From NCBI RefSeq assembly GCF_037975245.1, contig NC_092575.1, positions 1,071,001 to 1,135,000 on the forward strand: a stretch of 64,000 nucleotides of DNA. The letters are read 5' to 3'. Position 1 is the stretch's first letter. Each line of letters opens with the position of its first letter. Positions 40,131-53,837 of the stretch are shown here, piece after piece. The stretch is from Apostichopus japonicus. Its lineage: Eukaryota; Echinodermata; Holothuroidea; Aspidochirotida; Stichopodidae. A program made the translations under genes and the position numbers. The notes under the pieces are model-generated. The model was not told where the DNA came from. It made no database searches and saw only the letters and a program-made list of their open reading frames with translations.

Positions 40131-41150
40131 TTCTGTCATTGCATTGCACACAGTTATTTTAAACCATTAACCCACATTGTACAATGTTGGCTATATATCC
40201 ATTTTTGTATATAGAGCAACTCATATTTTCACTCTTATGTGGTAATGGTCTCCATTTTGTGACTTTTACTGTGTATATGGCTAATTAAAATGCCTGTCAG
40301 TGCTGCAGCAATTTCCCTTCCACAATATAGGCAAAGTAGCAACAGATGCAATCAAAATAATCACCAAATTAAATCTGCAAAAATGAGCATTAGCAACAAA
40401 TGAATGAAGTCATTGCTGACAGCTAACTGCATTCAACTCAGTTTTCTTATTGCTGGTTGGCAAGGTTAAAAGTATCCAGATGTTGTTATTTTTCAGATGA
40501 CATGCTCCCCCCCCCCCTCTATCCCCCTGGCATATATACATGCATAATTAGGATCTGAGGGGAGGAAATACCGATGGCTGGCTCAGAACAATTAAACAGC
40601 CGGTTCTCAGATTATCAAAGGGTTTTTGTCTTTCTGTGGAAGGGATAACTGAAGAATTAAAAAACTTGCTGGAATAGCAATGAATCATTCTAAGAAATGT
40701 GTTCTCTTGATTGAAAAGAAATTTGAATAAAAAACTTAGTTTCAGAAAATCCTAAAATGCCTTTCTGACACAATGGTTAGGTTGTTGCTGAACTGTTCCC
40801 TTGAAGCCATTTGCATGAATGTTGTAGACATTGGGACAAATTGAGGTTTCGATAAACAGGGGCCACTTCCTTGTAGGCTTTGTGTCTCCTCCTGTGAAGT
40901 TGTTAAGTGACTCCAGGGGCGATGGGGAGGGGGGGAAGTTGGGCAGGGGGAGGCAGGGAAGAGCATTATTTACTCAAAATGAGATTGTCTCTGATCAGAC
41001 TAAAAGACACCCACTCTCCTTGTTTTCACCAAATGTAAGTTAACAATCAAGTTTAAAAAACAACTCTTTATATTTATATCAAGGTGATTCAATTTGCAAG
41101 TATTTTTTTCATTTTTTGATAAAAAACTTGTTCTTCATTATTTCAAATGT

Positions 41151-41226
41151 ATATTGACAAGTATGCTAATGATTTTAATTGTTATGAATATTAACAAGTC
41201 ATGCTAATGATATTAATTGTTATGGG
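41151..41226. repeat. 37-38 bp direct duplication
   Basis: Two adjacent copies start atattgacaagtatgctaat and atattaacaagtcatgcta, at 41151 and 41188, with a few differences. Confidence 0.7.
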
Positions 41227-42050
41227 ATGTTACCATTAAGTAGCAAAGGGAAACAAAGGGGAGCCTAAGCCACTGAGGTAGATGCTTTAGATTGTCTAGT
41301 ATCAAGAATACCATTGAACTAAATATGTTATGTTGTAGGTGTGCTATTTCATTGTAAGGTATTTGGTGATTGGATGAATGTCAGCTATATGCTAGGACGA
41401 CAGTCAAAATATAACAGAAATTGCCGAAAAAGACTCAAACAGAAGCCAGACTCTCTCTTTGTTCATCTGGTCCCAATGTTCATGCTCTTGACAATTCATC
41501 TTAATTTATACCTTTTTACACCTTTAACTCTTAAAATCACTGGGGTCTCTGGAGGAACAAGGTACATATCTTTTTATTTATTTATTTTTGTTGTGAAGCT
41601 TTTTGATGTGAAACAGAAGACAATAGTTCAGCCTGCTGCAGCCTTATTCCCCAAAGTACACAGCTTTGACTGCCATACTAATGTACACTGATATTGCTGG
41701 TAGTGAACATTATAATTCACAAACAAACAAGTCCGAGAGAATGACTTGACAGGGGATAGATAGAAGCATAGTCACCTGGAGAATATAACCTTTGACCCGA
41801 GTCACCTGACAGCTGCTATGCCAGTACTTTATTGAATACACATCTGTTTGGTATTGATGGTTAATTTTAACAACTCACAGTAGCATAGGAAGTGTCATAG
41901 ACCTACATACTACAAAAGTTTAACCAACTGCAATTTTATTTGGAGTACTAAGGTTGTGTAATATTATGGATCAATTGCAAAAAATTGCTTTTGAAGTTGG
42001 TCCGTTGTCGGTGAGATTGTTGTTGGGATCTTCGTGATAATGTCTTCCTT

Positions 42051-42175
42051 GTGGGTACAGGGATGGAGGGGATCAGTGGGTACCGGGGTGGAGGGGATCA
42101 GTGGGTACCGGGGTGGAGGGGATCAGTGGGTACAGGGGTGGAGGGGATCAGTGGGTACAGGGGTGGAGGGGATCA
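42051..42175. repeat. 25-bp G-rich minisatellite, five copies
   Basis: Five contiguous 25-bp units begin gtgggtac at 42051, 42076, 42101, 42126 and 42151, with one or two differences between copies. The plus-strand frame here (GISGYRGGGDQ...) is a translation of the repeat. The strong G bias on one strand could allow quadruplex formation. Confidence 0.9.
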
Positions 42176-45173
42176 GGGGGTAAGGAGGTTTAAAATGATA
42201 TGTTTATTCACTTATTCTACTGATGTACTGTATAATCCTCATTTACCCATCTCAGTATCATGCGCTCTCTGAGATCTACGTGCATACTAAAAACTCCAAG
42301 AATTGTTTGACGCGTGACTTCCAAAGACATCTCCTAAGTTATGTCCGTTTGTTTGTCCGCAGACATAAATTTGTCAGGTCTATATTGCAACATGTCTTGA
42401 TTTTGTACCTTACGCTATGGCCTCCCATACTTCCTATTATCGTCATTTGAATAATTAAGCTGAAAACGTCTTATGTGGAGCTTCTCATGTATCCAGCGAG
42501 ATTATGGCAGAGAGCTTGTTAGAAGTAATTGATGCTGTTTGTCCCTTGATCAGAGTGGGTAGGTTTTAGTAGAATTAAGTGGTGGTATTGCTTGCTTGTG
42601 TTACTTTCTGTGCTGAATTATTCATCAAATACTTTCATTAAAATGCTCAATGCAGGCTTGCAGGTTGCGTGGATTTAGTCATCGGCTGCGTAAGGTGTTG
42701 ACAGAGCGCTTTTTGCTTTTACATTATAGGGAAAATTGCCCAAAGTGGAAGTTTTCTGTGAAGAGAGCAGCGTACGGGGAGATGTATCAAGTTTTGTGCC
42801 AGTATTTTATATTTGCTCACCTTTCCAAAATGTCTAAATTTTATACATTGATAATTTGTTTTTGACAGTTATAGTTCCTCCCTCCTCCCACTCCCCCCCG
42901 AACCTGCGATGATTGGGACATGATCGCAGGGATCTATGAAGTGCCTTTGCAATTACATAATCATAAATAATAATTACTCTAGATTTCCAAAATTCAGGAG
43001 GGTGAATAGTACCCAGTGGGTTACATGGATCAATACTAGAATACAAGCAACATTGACGACAGACTCACTATGTATCCACTTCACAGCTCCTCTGTCTGCA
43101 TAAGGAGGGTGATCATGTGACTACAAACCTTCCTGACTCATTAATTATTGAAAGATCAATATGCTGTACTTGATGTGGCAAGTATGTATGTGCGTGTGTG
43201 ATTGTGTGTGTGTATGTGTATGTTTGTGGGGCCAGTGTATCCTGAAGATGATTTGTTTTAAATTAAACCTTCCAAGAAAGATTTGTACTGAAAGGGAAAT
43301 TCCCAGCATACCTTCAGGGCTAATGCTGCCATTATTGATCCATAGTCATTGAGCATAGGTTTTTTTCTTTTTTCTTTTACCTTCTTTTTTTTTATTTTTA
43401 AATACCATCTCCTTGTCCATGTTGATGATGGGGGGCCCTGTAAAGGGTTGCTCGGTAATTCACTGTTTGGAAAATCAATGGGGATTCCATTGGCAGTAAA
43501 TTAGCTTTGGCTGAGTGAATGACTTGATAATGCAAGTGACATCAACCTACAGTGTTAAATGCCGTGATGTTAACATTTGTTAACCGTGTGTTGTCTGCTG
43601 CACTCTAAAGTTTTCCCACAAGGGCAGACAGACATTGAAGTAGCTGATTTTACTGCACAGATATAAATGGGGTTTTCTCATTGACAAGGCATTGAGTTTG
43701 CATGATTAAGGCTATTGTCACTGGGACACAATGGCTATTGTTTGCAGAGTTGCAGGCGATGTGCCCAATTACGTATTCAAAGTGAAGTGGTGTAGCTATA
43801 AGGGGTATATATATCTACAGGTGTATATAACTGTTCCTATAGCAGTGAATAGTCGGGCAAGGTCTGTCTCAATCATTACAATGGGGACAAGGCAAGGAGT
43901 GGCAATTGTTAAAAGTTGAAAGAATTTGTACTTTAAAAAGGGGTGTCATGAAGGGTTAAAGGAATCCCTGTAGCCAGGACTGGTATATAAATAAGGGCAC
44001 TCTTGATGTTTAAAACAGTTTTATAATTTACCTTTGAAAGATATTTAGGCCCTAAACCTTGTTTTCCCATAAGTTGATGTAAAGTGTTTATCATATTTTG
44101 TGTTGATAATATTAGTGAGAGATATTATTTTTTTTTTAGTATTTTTTTTTAATGGCATTAAAGGAAAACAAAATTCTGTCATATTGTAAAATTCTTGTGG
44201 TTTGATGCCCCGACAAGTGAGTGCTACAAATATATGCTGGAAACCTCTGATCTTTTCTGGTTCTTACTCAATTCTTGGACAAACTTATCTCATTTGCTCT
44301 ACTACATTAGCAAGACAAGTGGAATTTTGAGCAAATTCGATGGCAAGGAATCGCAAATCTGTCATGCTTTCTGCTTTTATAATATTTCGTTAACTCGCTG
44401 AGTTATTCCTCATAGAAACTTCAATCAAGGAAGAGGTCAGTTTGGAAAAAAAATATTTAGTAATTTCTTAACTGATGGTAGGAAGTGCTTATTTTAGTGC
44501 GGCCTTGTACCCTCTATGTCATATCCTGTTTTCGCTGTATCACGGATTAAGTAGTCAAGGTCATTAATATTGATCCTGATGCTATAAAGTCAAAAAATGG
44601 TCACAATGTTCAATCCCTCACATCTTCATTTGACTATCCTCAAAGATCTATCCTTCTCTGATAGGCCCTATAAATTTGATCGTTGAAAATTTACCCTTCC
44701 CATGTCTGAGAATAATGAAAGGGATCAGAATTTTTAGACAATCGTTTTAGAAAACTTTCAGCTGTTTTCAGGTATACATACAAACTACTGGATCAAGCAG
44801 CAAACAATCTCCTACATACTTAGAGATGCTGATTAGATAGCTTCCCACGTTTATCATTTGAATTCCAAAAAACCCCTACAGCAACTTTGAAAAGGTTATG
44901 CAGCAGCTGAGATTTCAAACCCTATGTTTATTTTTGATTAGTAGCAGGTGTAACCATGGTAACGATCATAAATAATTTCGCTTACTTCAAAGGTAGACAG
45001 TCAATTTTGGATATTTCTTTATATTTTTGCACTTTTGAGTACAAAACATGTAAAACATAAATTGAAGGTATTTCAAGTTTTGAAAATGGCATGTAGGAGG
45101 TGAAAGAAATTTTCACTAGGAATACCCTCTAGGTTATTTAATTTTCCTCGATTGTAAATTTATGGGGGGAAAA
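42176..45173. other. giant intron, stretch between minisatellites
   Basis: AT-rich DNA with a TG repeat at about 43190-43225 and T-rich tracts near 43360-43400 and 44128-44150. No gene is supported; open frames are below 80 residues. Confidence 0.4.
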
Positions 45174-45233
45174 TATGACCATCTACACCAGTAATGAAAC
45201 ATGTATGACCATCTACACCAGTAATGAAACATG
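45174..45233. repeat. perfect 30-bp tandem duplication
   Basis: Two identical 30-bp copies starting tatgaccatctacacc (45174-45203 and 45204-45233). Perfect identity suggests a recent event. Confidence 0.85.
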
Positions 45234-48200
45234 TAAGCCTATACATGTTAACCAACCATAGGCCTATTAGATTATATAAAAGCCTATCAAATGTACCCCA
45301 CGAAGGCTGTTTTGCATTTGCCTACATTTTGGCAGAAGTTGTTGCTATCATCCATGGGAAATGACTAATATCATTAGCAATATAGGGATTCAATGAAGTT
45401 TACCTACTGTGCATTTCTCTTTAGCATTTCTAAACCAGTGTACAACATTTTTTTTACAGAGTACCTCTATCCTCCCTTCTACAGTATTGTAATAAACTCA
45501 CTTGACATGTCAACTTATATGATAGTTTATACACCATTGCCAGCCTTGCGATGTTTTGTTAGTTAAAGGAGGTTGCACTGCTTTGATTTATTGTCAGCAA
45601 TTCTGGAAGCTTCTTGTGATGGAGGACTGTGCTTTGAAAATGCTTTGACTGTGTTTATAGAACTTGAAGATAGTTTGCAGGCCTGGTCTTCTCTGTAGTG
45701 CTGAGATGGCACCCTTACATGACTGAGAGAAGTGTGATTTATCGCACAGTCCATGCTTAGATTGGTCTTACATGTGTGAATAACAAACCCTGGACAGGCC
45801 GGCCTGTAAATAGATTCACCAAAAATGTTGGAACAGTAGTAAGTAGGTAGTTCAAACCTTATGACTGAAGATTGCCCAGTGTTTCAAAACTTGAAGGTGG
45901 TATTGACGTTTAACTTTCTGAACTTGAAGTTACTTAAAATGTGCCTATATCTGCTTACTAAAACCATCTTCTCTAGTCCTGTATTAAAAGTTTAAAGAAG
46001 TTTATATGTTACGTTAGACAGGTCAACTAAGAATTAAGAAATGTCCCTTGTAATTTGAACGACAAAAACCAATTCTATAAATCTCAATCTGACTTGCAAC
46101 AGAACTGTCTTAAAAATTTGTGTTTATAGGAACAGTTCACAGCAAGTATGGATGTTATCCATTGTATTAACAGTGATCCAAGCAGATAAGCCACATAGTG
46201 AATGATTTACCATGATACAAGTTTACAACAACTGCCTGATCAAATAATACTCCTTTAAAAATTCCTCTTCAAAATGGGGATGGCAGATGACACTCACTGC
46301 GCTACAGCCATAAATTACTTGTGATGTACAGAGAGATAGTAAAGGAAGTTGATGGGAAAATGGATTTCCAATTGCAAACAAGTATTGATGAGAGAGCTTG
46401 AGAGAGGGAAGAAGAAGACATTAGTGATGATGAAAATGGGTTTACCTTATGAGATGGGTAATGAAGCTGGAGAGAGAGAGAGAGAGAGAGGTTGTTGACA
46501 TCACTAACAACTATGATTGCATCATTATTGTGTAAGCTCATGGTCATGTGATTATTGAATGGGGATGATGTATGATTCAACATACTGGCAAGGCAAGGCA
46601 TCTTTCAAACCTAACTTTGGCACATTGTGCAAAGGTATAACCCTTGCCATAATGTAGAAAATGTCACAGTATTGTTGTTCATGAAATGTTTGATCACCTG
46701 TCCAGTGTCTTGTTAGTCTAATACAGTTGTTTTGTTTTTTTTGTGCAATTTTTCTGTGTTGACAATGGAATAACATTCAGTTTATCGTCGTTAGGATAAG
46801 GCTGACAGGGAAACTTTGCTGTCTAAGTTTTGGCTATTAAGGTACAAGCATATCCAATATTTATATAATTTCAAGTCGTGGAGACTTGGCAATAGATTTA
46901 CTGTACATTCCTGGTGGGCACACAGTTTTCTGTTGGAGAACTGCTTCATTTTGGGTCATTTCCTAAATTTCACATTTTCTTTGCAATTCCTGCGATTTCA
47001 AGAATAATTGGGTTGTAGTTTTGCACATATACATAGTACTCTTTAATGTGTAGTTGTTTTACATTCACAGATGAGCATTCAATAAGCTCACTGGACACTT
47101 GGCTCAGCATCTGAAATAACTTAATCATATTACCTTCGCTCCTCGCTTACCTGTCTCCTCACAACCTTAGCAGGCTCGTTCAACCGTGGCTAGAATGAAG
47201 TGGTTAACTTGTAACACTCTGCACCCTCTATGATCGGACCCCTCCGATCAATGCTCTTTGCATTCTACCACCCAAAGTGTCTAGAATGTTCGTTTTTGTG
47301 CTCGGATTTCTTTTCATGATCATATGGTTACAGTCTCGATATGAATAGGGAATGAGTTAAATAGTGGATGGAGTTGAGTGGTGTTTTTTGCCCAGGCTCT
47401 CTCTATCTTGGTTGACTTTTCTTAAGAAGTTTTAACATCTGGAAAATGCAGAGTAGATAGAGGCTGTTGACATCCAAATAGAGCTTAACTAGAGAAAGAG
47501 GCTGTTGACATCCAAATAGCTTAGTTAGAGTAGAGTTGTTTATAAAGATGACTACCATAATTTTAGGTTTGATTACACAGTTTTTACTTATAAGTGGTTA
47601 CACTCAGAACAACAGCTAAATGAAATTCATGTTTACAACATGTTTACAACAGTTAAAAATATATGGCTGGTTTATTTATTGCAGTCCTGTTTTATTGCAA
47701 CGTATGTTTCTTAGCTTTGTATGTTTTCAGTGCGGTGGAAGAATCCTTAAAACGCAGGAAGGAGGAGGGGGAGGTTATGATCTCAAAATTTGTTTCTTAG
47801 CAACAATAATAGTAAACTTGTTTTAATCCATCAAGAGAGTTTCTATCATTGCGTGACTATACTCCCTACTCCCTAGGAAACCGAAAAACATTTTGGTCCA
47901 AATTGTACCAGCAAGCAATTTAGCTATTCTTTCATACCAGCAATACATTATGAAACATTGCTCAGAGAATTGTGAACACAATTGTTGAATGATTTATAAC
48001 AGTTGCGCTACATTTTACTTGACAGTCACTTTTAGCAAGGTTGCGGTGTTTGGATGGTCTATCGATCGATCACATAAGGAATTCTTTGTAATATAGTAAT
48101 CTCAATAGTAGTCATATACATATACATACCAAGTCTACATTATAAATGTAACTCATTGCTCACCCACACTAATGGAAACATGGCAACCCAACACAATATG

Positions 48201-49119
48201 CTGCATTAGTACAATTATTTTGTTGTAGTTATTACCTCTATGGTCCTTTCAATCTATTCAATAATATAAAAGGTTGCCAAGTGTTTTTTTTTTTGGGGGG
48301 GGGTGGCATTATTAGTCTATTTCTGGATATTTTAACAATTGTTTATTTCCTGAATCTAAATGATATTCCCAAAGACTATTGTTTGCATTCATGGAAGGTT
48401 GGGGCACTGTTATGATTGTTTAAACTTGTAGTTATAGGGATAACAAAAGCAGATAAAAGGGGCTGTAGGTTTCATTCTATAACCTAACAATAGCTTTCAT
48501 TATTTGTTGATCAATCCTGTAGAAACAATTCAAACAGATTTCAACATGTTGAGTTTGTAGTGAATTTAACCTCTGTCTTTAAAGGAGTAAACAGCATAAA
48601 TCTGTTTGCCTGATGGTAAATCTGATCAGACGTTTTGGATAAAGTCCTATCTCTCTGCTCCTCTGCGTTTGCACTTTTTTGTGCAGTTCAACCTTGATTA
48701 TTAGCTCTAGGTAGGAATTAATCATTTTTTCGCCACCTGCAAAAAAATTGAAACAGCGCCAAAAACATTCTACTGGTATAATATTGACAGGTCCCAAGTA
48801 GCGTTTCTGCGAATTGAGATACAGATCTGTTACAGTACAGGCAGCTTCTGGGAGCTGACATATAATATTTGCTGCTGACAATGATTGGCATTACAAGACT
48901 TATTTTAGGCCTGGAAATCATGCAAATTATTAGTTTGACTATTGTTAGCCTACTCTCCTTGATAATGTTCTCAATCAGGGTAGTAGTTTGGGATACAAAT
49001 TTTGTGATAGCAGTTTTGAAGGTTTTTCTTGTATACAATACTATAGCACACGACTGTGTACAATATTGCTATGCATTTTTGCACTTGTATAGCGCTGTGA
49101 TCAATTTGCTTATTATTAA
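45234..49119. other. giant intron, stretch with a 38-bp duplication
   Basis: It contains a GA repeat at about 46470-46491, a duplication of agaggctgttgacatccaaa at 47459 and 47497 (38-bp period), and a T9-G9 run near 48286-48303. A 108-residue hydrophobic frame at 48869-49195 and other frames of up to 106 residues look like chance in AT-rich DNA. Confidence 0.4.
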
Positions 49120-49273
49120 AGCTTGTGAGTACAAACTCTGGAGTAAGCTTATGAGTACAAACTCTGGAGTAAGCATATTAGTTCAAACTCTGTAGTAAGC
49201 TTATGAATGCAAACTCTGTAGTAAGCTTGTGAGTACAAACTCTGGAGTTAGCTTATGAGTACAAAGGCCTGGG
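49120..49273. repeat. 26-bp minisatellite, about six copies
   Basis: Units begin agctt or agcat at 49120, 49146, 49172, 49198, 49224 and 49250 (the last diverges after about 16 bases). The core word is caaactctg.agta, and the spacing is exactly 26 bp. Confidence 0.9.
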
Positions 49274-52200
49274 TACGAGTATGAGAATAAATACAGAAGA
49301 TAATGGACTCGAATCTGAAGTTGTTGTACTATATAATACTTCACCAAGGAAATGATACTTGAATCTGTAATCTTCTAATTCCAGTTCATCAAAATCACAC
49401 CAGGAATGGATGAAATTAGGCATAAACTGTGAAGGTTTGTATAAAATGGAAACAATTGAGGGTATAAAGCTGAGTGTGATCGGAATTACGTAGGCATCGC
49501 TGAAAATGCCAGCTTAGAGGAGCTTGTGGTGTCAAATTAAGCACTAGGTTTTGTGTCCTGTTTTTGAGGGATTCTCAATTGTACGTTTTGCAAAATTTGC
49601 ATAAATTGGCAATCAGATTATCCTAGTAACTGACTTTAGGAATACCCTTGATGATGAGTCCTTCCCCTTGGATGCTTTGGCCCTTTGATCAGGAAAACCC
49701 TACACCTTTGCCTCTCTCCCGGGTGTTCTCAGTTTCCCTCTGCTCCTTTAAACTCCATATCATACACTGGAAACAGCCAGATGGCATTCCAGACTGCTAA
49801 TCCTGTTCTGCTTATACATCCCAGGTCAGAGGTCATCTCCTGATAAGGTCACATGACCTTGAGGACCACTAACAGAGCTGATTTTTGATGTAGGTCATGT
49901 CTGGGTAAATTTGTCTGTTTTCTCTGTAGACACCTAGGCACCTTTGCATACCTTTCCAAAGTATGTGACTAATGTTGAGTTAACAACAGCATTGCATAGT
50001 TGTTTGATATTACTACAGCCCTCTGTGGCTTTTGGGTACAGTAGTGGTATGTGCGTTGGGAGTTGGGAACATTGAGTTTGTGTAGTAACTTAATGGTATA
50101 ACTATTAATCATATGTTGGTTACAGATGAAACCAGAGTTCAAGTGAAGTGGGAGTGGGAAGGAGGGTGTCATCAACTCATTTCTGAGAAAGCCTGACCAT
50201 TTTGATTAGCAGAGCTGTTGAAAGCATATTTGAGGTCTAATTTATATTTGGCTTCAATTAGGAGTTACTGTACAGCATATATGGGAGGTATCCTGATGTA
50301 GTATATCTCTATGGTAATTTAAATGGATTGCAACAACAAGACTTAGTACCATGCTGTTTCAAATCTTCCCTTTGATACCTTCAGTTAAAAACCTTTAACC
50401 ATACTTGAACATCTGTCCATTTCACAGTTACAGACACCCCCCCCCCCCCCCTCCTGTGCAGTGAACACCATTTGGCCGATCCTAAAAACAAATTATGAAA
50501 TGTTTATTCCAACAAAGAGCACATAGTCACATAAATTTGATGTGATGTTTTGTTATGCCTGTTTGGATGCTTGCTTCATTGTGTCAGTTTTACCAGACAC
50601 CTAAAGCGCCACCACAGTGTGCTCTCTTTTAATTTCAATTTGGCAAAGGGCTGGCTGATTCTCTTTCCAGCTGAAACAAACAAACAAAGCAAAATGTACG
50701 ACTTCTAATGATGTTCTTGAAAGTGTTAGAATGTAGAGACATCTCTCTTCTTTCATTTGTTGTCATGGAGATGTGTTATTTCCAAAGTAGTGTAGGGTTT
50801 TGGGAACTTTGGTGAACCCGACATACACCACCCGTTGAGATAAAACAATGTTTAATATTGATCTATAGAATGAAACCAAAGTGTTTAGTAAATGATGACT
50901 AAGCTGATGTGGCTGCGATAAAATGTTAATATTAATACTTATGAAATGTGTAATGTTAAGGATATTCATTTGATAATTTATCACTACTTTACAGAAGCAA
51001 CATCATTTTTTGGGACAAATACTGTATTTATTTGGGAGATAATCATTCTATAAAGGGAATGGAGTCTATGGGTGTATTAGTGTGTCAAAATTTGTAGTCT
51101 TATGTTGAGTAACACGGTATGTTGGAAACTTTGACGACCAAACTAAGAGAGCTGCTCTTAGTACACTCATTTACTTTTGTGGAGGATTCGTTGTCAACGT
51201 CCATGATTAGTGACACAGAAGATAAATTGTAAATTCATATGTAAATGAAGGTATTGTATCTTCATTAGACTAATTAAAAGTAGAAAAACCAAAAGTAAAC
51301 ATTTTGATTTTATATCTCTGTGCTGCTCAACTCTTATATCCAAGCAGTTGTATTATAAGCCTGGGAATAATTTATGCCAAATGCTATACAAATATGCAAA
51401 TTATAAAAAACGGTTTTTGCTCACTGAAGCATTTACCTTATGTGAAAATACACTGCAAAATGCCACCCAAAATGTGATTGTGTAAATTACCTATTCCCTT
51501 TAATCTAGGACATGTTTTACCTTGACAAGAACAAGAAGCCCCCCCCCCCCAAAACAGCGGTATAGAAGTATATATTACCTGGAAAGCCTCAATATTTACA
51601 CTCTTCTGGTTTTATGTATGGCCCAGTAAATATTGTATCTAGGTCGGCTGGCATGTTTGCACATTCGCTTACTATCTATAAAAAGGGGGGGGGGGCGGAA
51701 ACTGGTTGAAGTGTTTACTCTTTTCTGGTTTAGGGGAGAAATTACAAGATGACAGATGTATGTGTGAGATGTGTCAACAGTTGCCATGTGTTGCATAAAG
51801 ATACTGGCACAAAAAAGGTCTCATTTCTTATGAGTCAGAATTATCTCGACTGCAGGTTTTTATAAATGACATTTGCATATCAAGAGATCTTTGCAATCTG
51901 TTGATTCAGCCACTTAACGGATGAGAAAGCCTGACAGAATTGATTGCTTGCCCTGATCTAAAGTCATGTTTCCAGGAGAAGAGCTGTTACACTGTACTCC
52001 TTAAATTGGAAGTATAGTGTACCATGTCCCTGGCAAGGTTTTTTTCTGAAACACCAAATAGATAGATCAGGGAAGAGGGAAAGGAGAACAAAATATGTAA
52101 ATATATATATCAAGGATTTCTGCAAATATTTGGAATGTGTCTTGATCATTTCTTTGAGATGTATTAATTAAGATAATTTGATTCTCTGATACTGAAATAA

Positions 52201-53053
52201 AGATATTTTAACAGTCTGTGATATACTCAACATGTCACACAGGCTTGAGTCACAAAGGAATTTCGTTGTAAATTAAACTAGATTACCAGTTCAGAAGTCC
52301 TAACGGTTCTCTCCATGTACAGTAGGAGAGATGATACTAAGTAGTGATATTTAATTGGGATATATAATGATATCCCAAATTTAGTAGGGGATATGTCTTT
52401 GTATGAATAGATAAGATATTGCTCTGAGAAGGATAACATGTTCTTTTATTTTTAGAATGGGAAGGGTAAGGAGGAGGAGGAGGTGGGCAGGGTAGGGGAG
52501 GGATAGTAGTAGCAGTGATATTGCTGTTCAGTGTTCCTCTACACAAAGTGTACTCTTTGGTGACATAGCTTGACACATGTTGTTCATTTTTGGTGTACTA
52601 CTGCTTAAGAATTAATCATGGGGGGGGGGGGGGGGGTTCATGAGAAGACAGTTTGCATGTTTATTCCAAGTGACATCCAGTAGAAATCAAACTTGGGACT
52701 GTATATTTGAACAAGTGCCAGATGTTTTGTGACATAACATATGTTGTTAATATTGGTTTATTGGCAGTAGAAGATGCAGTGTTTATGTTGGATCTTTTGC
52801 ATCTGTTTCACAATTCTTGCATGGCAGCTTAGAAGTAACTTTTCCGTTGCTTTGCATCTGGCACATGGAAAGTAACAAACAAGAACGAATGGATCTCCTT
52901 TGGAGGTCAATGTCTCCTGTTCCCTAGCCCTTTCCATAGTTCTATCCTATTGGTTTGAACTGACCTGAAATTATAGGCCTCAACAGTCAGAACGCTTTTA
53001 TAAGGATGGTTTCCCTCCACCTGTCTGGAGTACTTCCTTCTCAAAACAAACTT
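49274..53053. other. giant intron, stretch before the 160-bp satellite
   Basis: It holds runs of 15 C (50437-50451), 12 C (51539-51550), 10 G (about 51686-51695) and 17 G (52620-52636), and a GGA-rich patch at 52464-52500. No gene is supported. Confidence 0.4.
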
Positions 53054-53837
53054 ACCTCTCAGTTGAAGTAGAGGTAACAGTCTGCGGCATAGATATTATC
53101 AGATCAGAAGGAATATCAATAAATAGTACTTTAAGTATTTATATACACCAGGATACATTTATAGGTCTTCATCTCTTAACCATCACACGTCCCTCAGTTT
53201 ATCTTGTCTAGAGTTTCCTCTCAGTTGAAGTAGAGGTAACAGTCTGCGGCATAGATATTAACAGATCAGAAGGAATATCAATAAATAGTACTTTAAGTAT
53301 TTATATACACCATACATTTATAGGTCTTCATCTCTTAACCATCACACGTCCCTCAGTTTATCTTGTCTAGAGTTACCTCTCAGTTGAAGTAAAGGTAACA
53401 GTCTGCGGCATAGATATTAACAGATCAGAAGGAATATCAATAAATAGTACTTTAAGTATTTATATACACCATACATTTATAGGTCTTCATCTCTTAACCA
53501 TCACACGTCCCTCAGTTTATCTTGTCTAGAGTTACCTCTCAGTTGAAGTAACGGTAACAGTCTGCGGCATAGATATTATCAGATCAGATTGAATATCAAT
53601 AAATATTACTTTAAGTATTTATATACACTTACAGGTTTTCATCTCTCAACCATCACACGTCCCTCAGTTTATCTTGTCTAGAGTTACCTCTCAGTTGAGG
53701 TAGAGGTAACAGTCTGTGGCATAGATATTATCAGATCAGAATGAATATCAATAAATAGTACTTTAAGTATTTATATACACTTACAGGTTTTCATCTCTCA
53801 ACCATCACACGTCCCTCAGTTTATCTTGTCTAGAGTT
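53054..53837. repeat. 152-162 bp satellite, five tandem copies
   Basis: Copies start (a/t)cctctcagttga at 53054, 53216, 53375, 53534 and 53686, and a sixth start-like word ends the array at 53838. Spacings are 162, 159, 159, 152 and 152. The last two copies share a 7-bp deletion (atacacttacagg) and other changes, so they arose from one another. Copies 2 and 3 are nearly identical. Each unit carries tagaggtaacag and gtccctcagtttatc landmarks. No frame of note is seen. Confidence 0.93.

Larger units (their letters stand above)
34291..42050. other. giant intron, part 4
   Basis: No exon is supported. It includes an A/G-rich tract at 34615-34665. There is a 9-bp perfect stem, CGGACAACC / GGTTGTCCG (35322-35330, 35346-35354), and further copies of gacaaccaaa at about 35557 and 35579. 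A G-rich patch lies at 37330-37350. Frames at 34692-35036 (minus), 35165-35446 (plus) and 41341-41691 (plus) have no recognisable domain or convincing splice borders. Confidence 0.4.

Noticed and set aside
43186-43226. TG-rich tracts (also near 16600, 22395 and 28440) considered as regulatory sites
   Set aside because: They are simple dinucleotide microsatellites with no other supporting signal.
48869-49195. 108-residue hydrophobic frame resembling a membrane protein
   Set aside because: Ile/Leu/Val-rich frames are expected by chance in AT-rich DNA. It runs into the 26-bp minisatellite, and no acceptor or donor supports it.
53054-53837. The five-copy 160-bp array considered as a CRISPR-like or gene-family array
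   Set aside because: Whole units are repeated without unique spacers, and the genome is clearly eukaryotic; it is an ordinary satellite.
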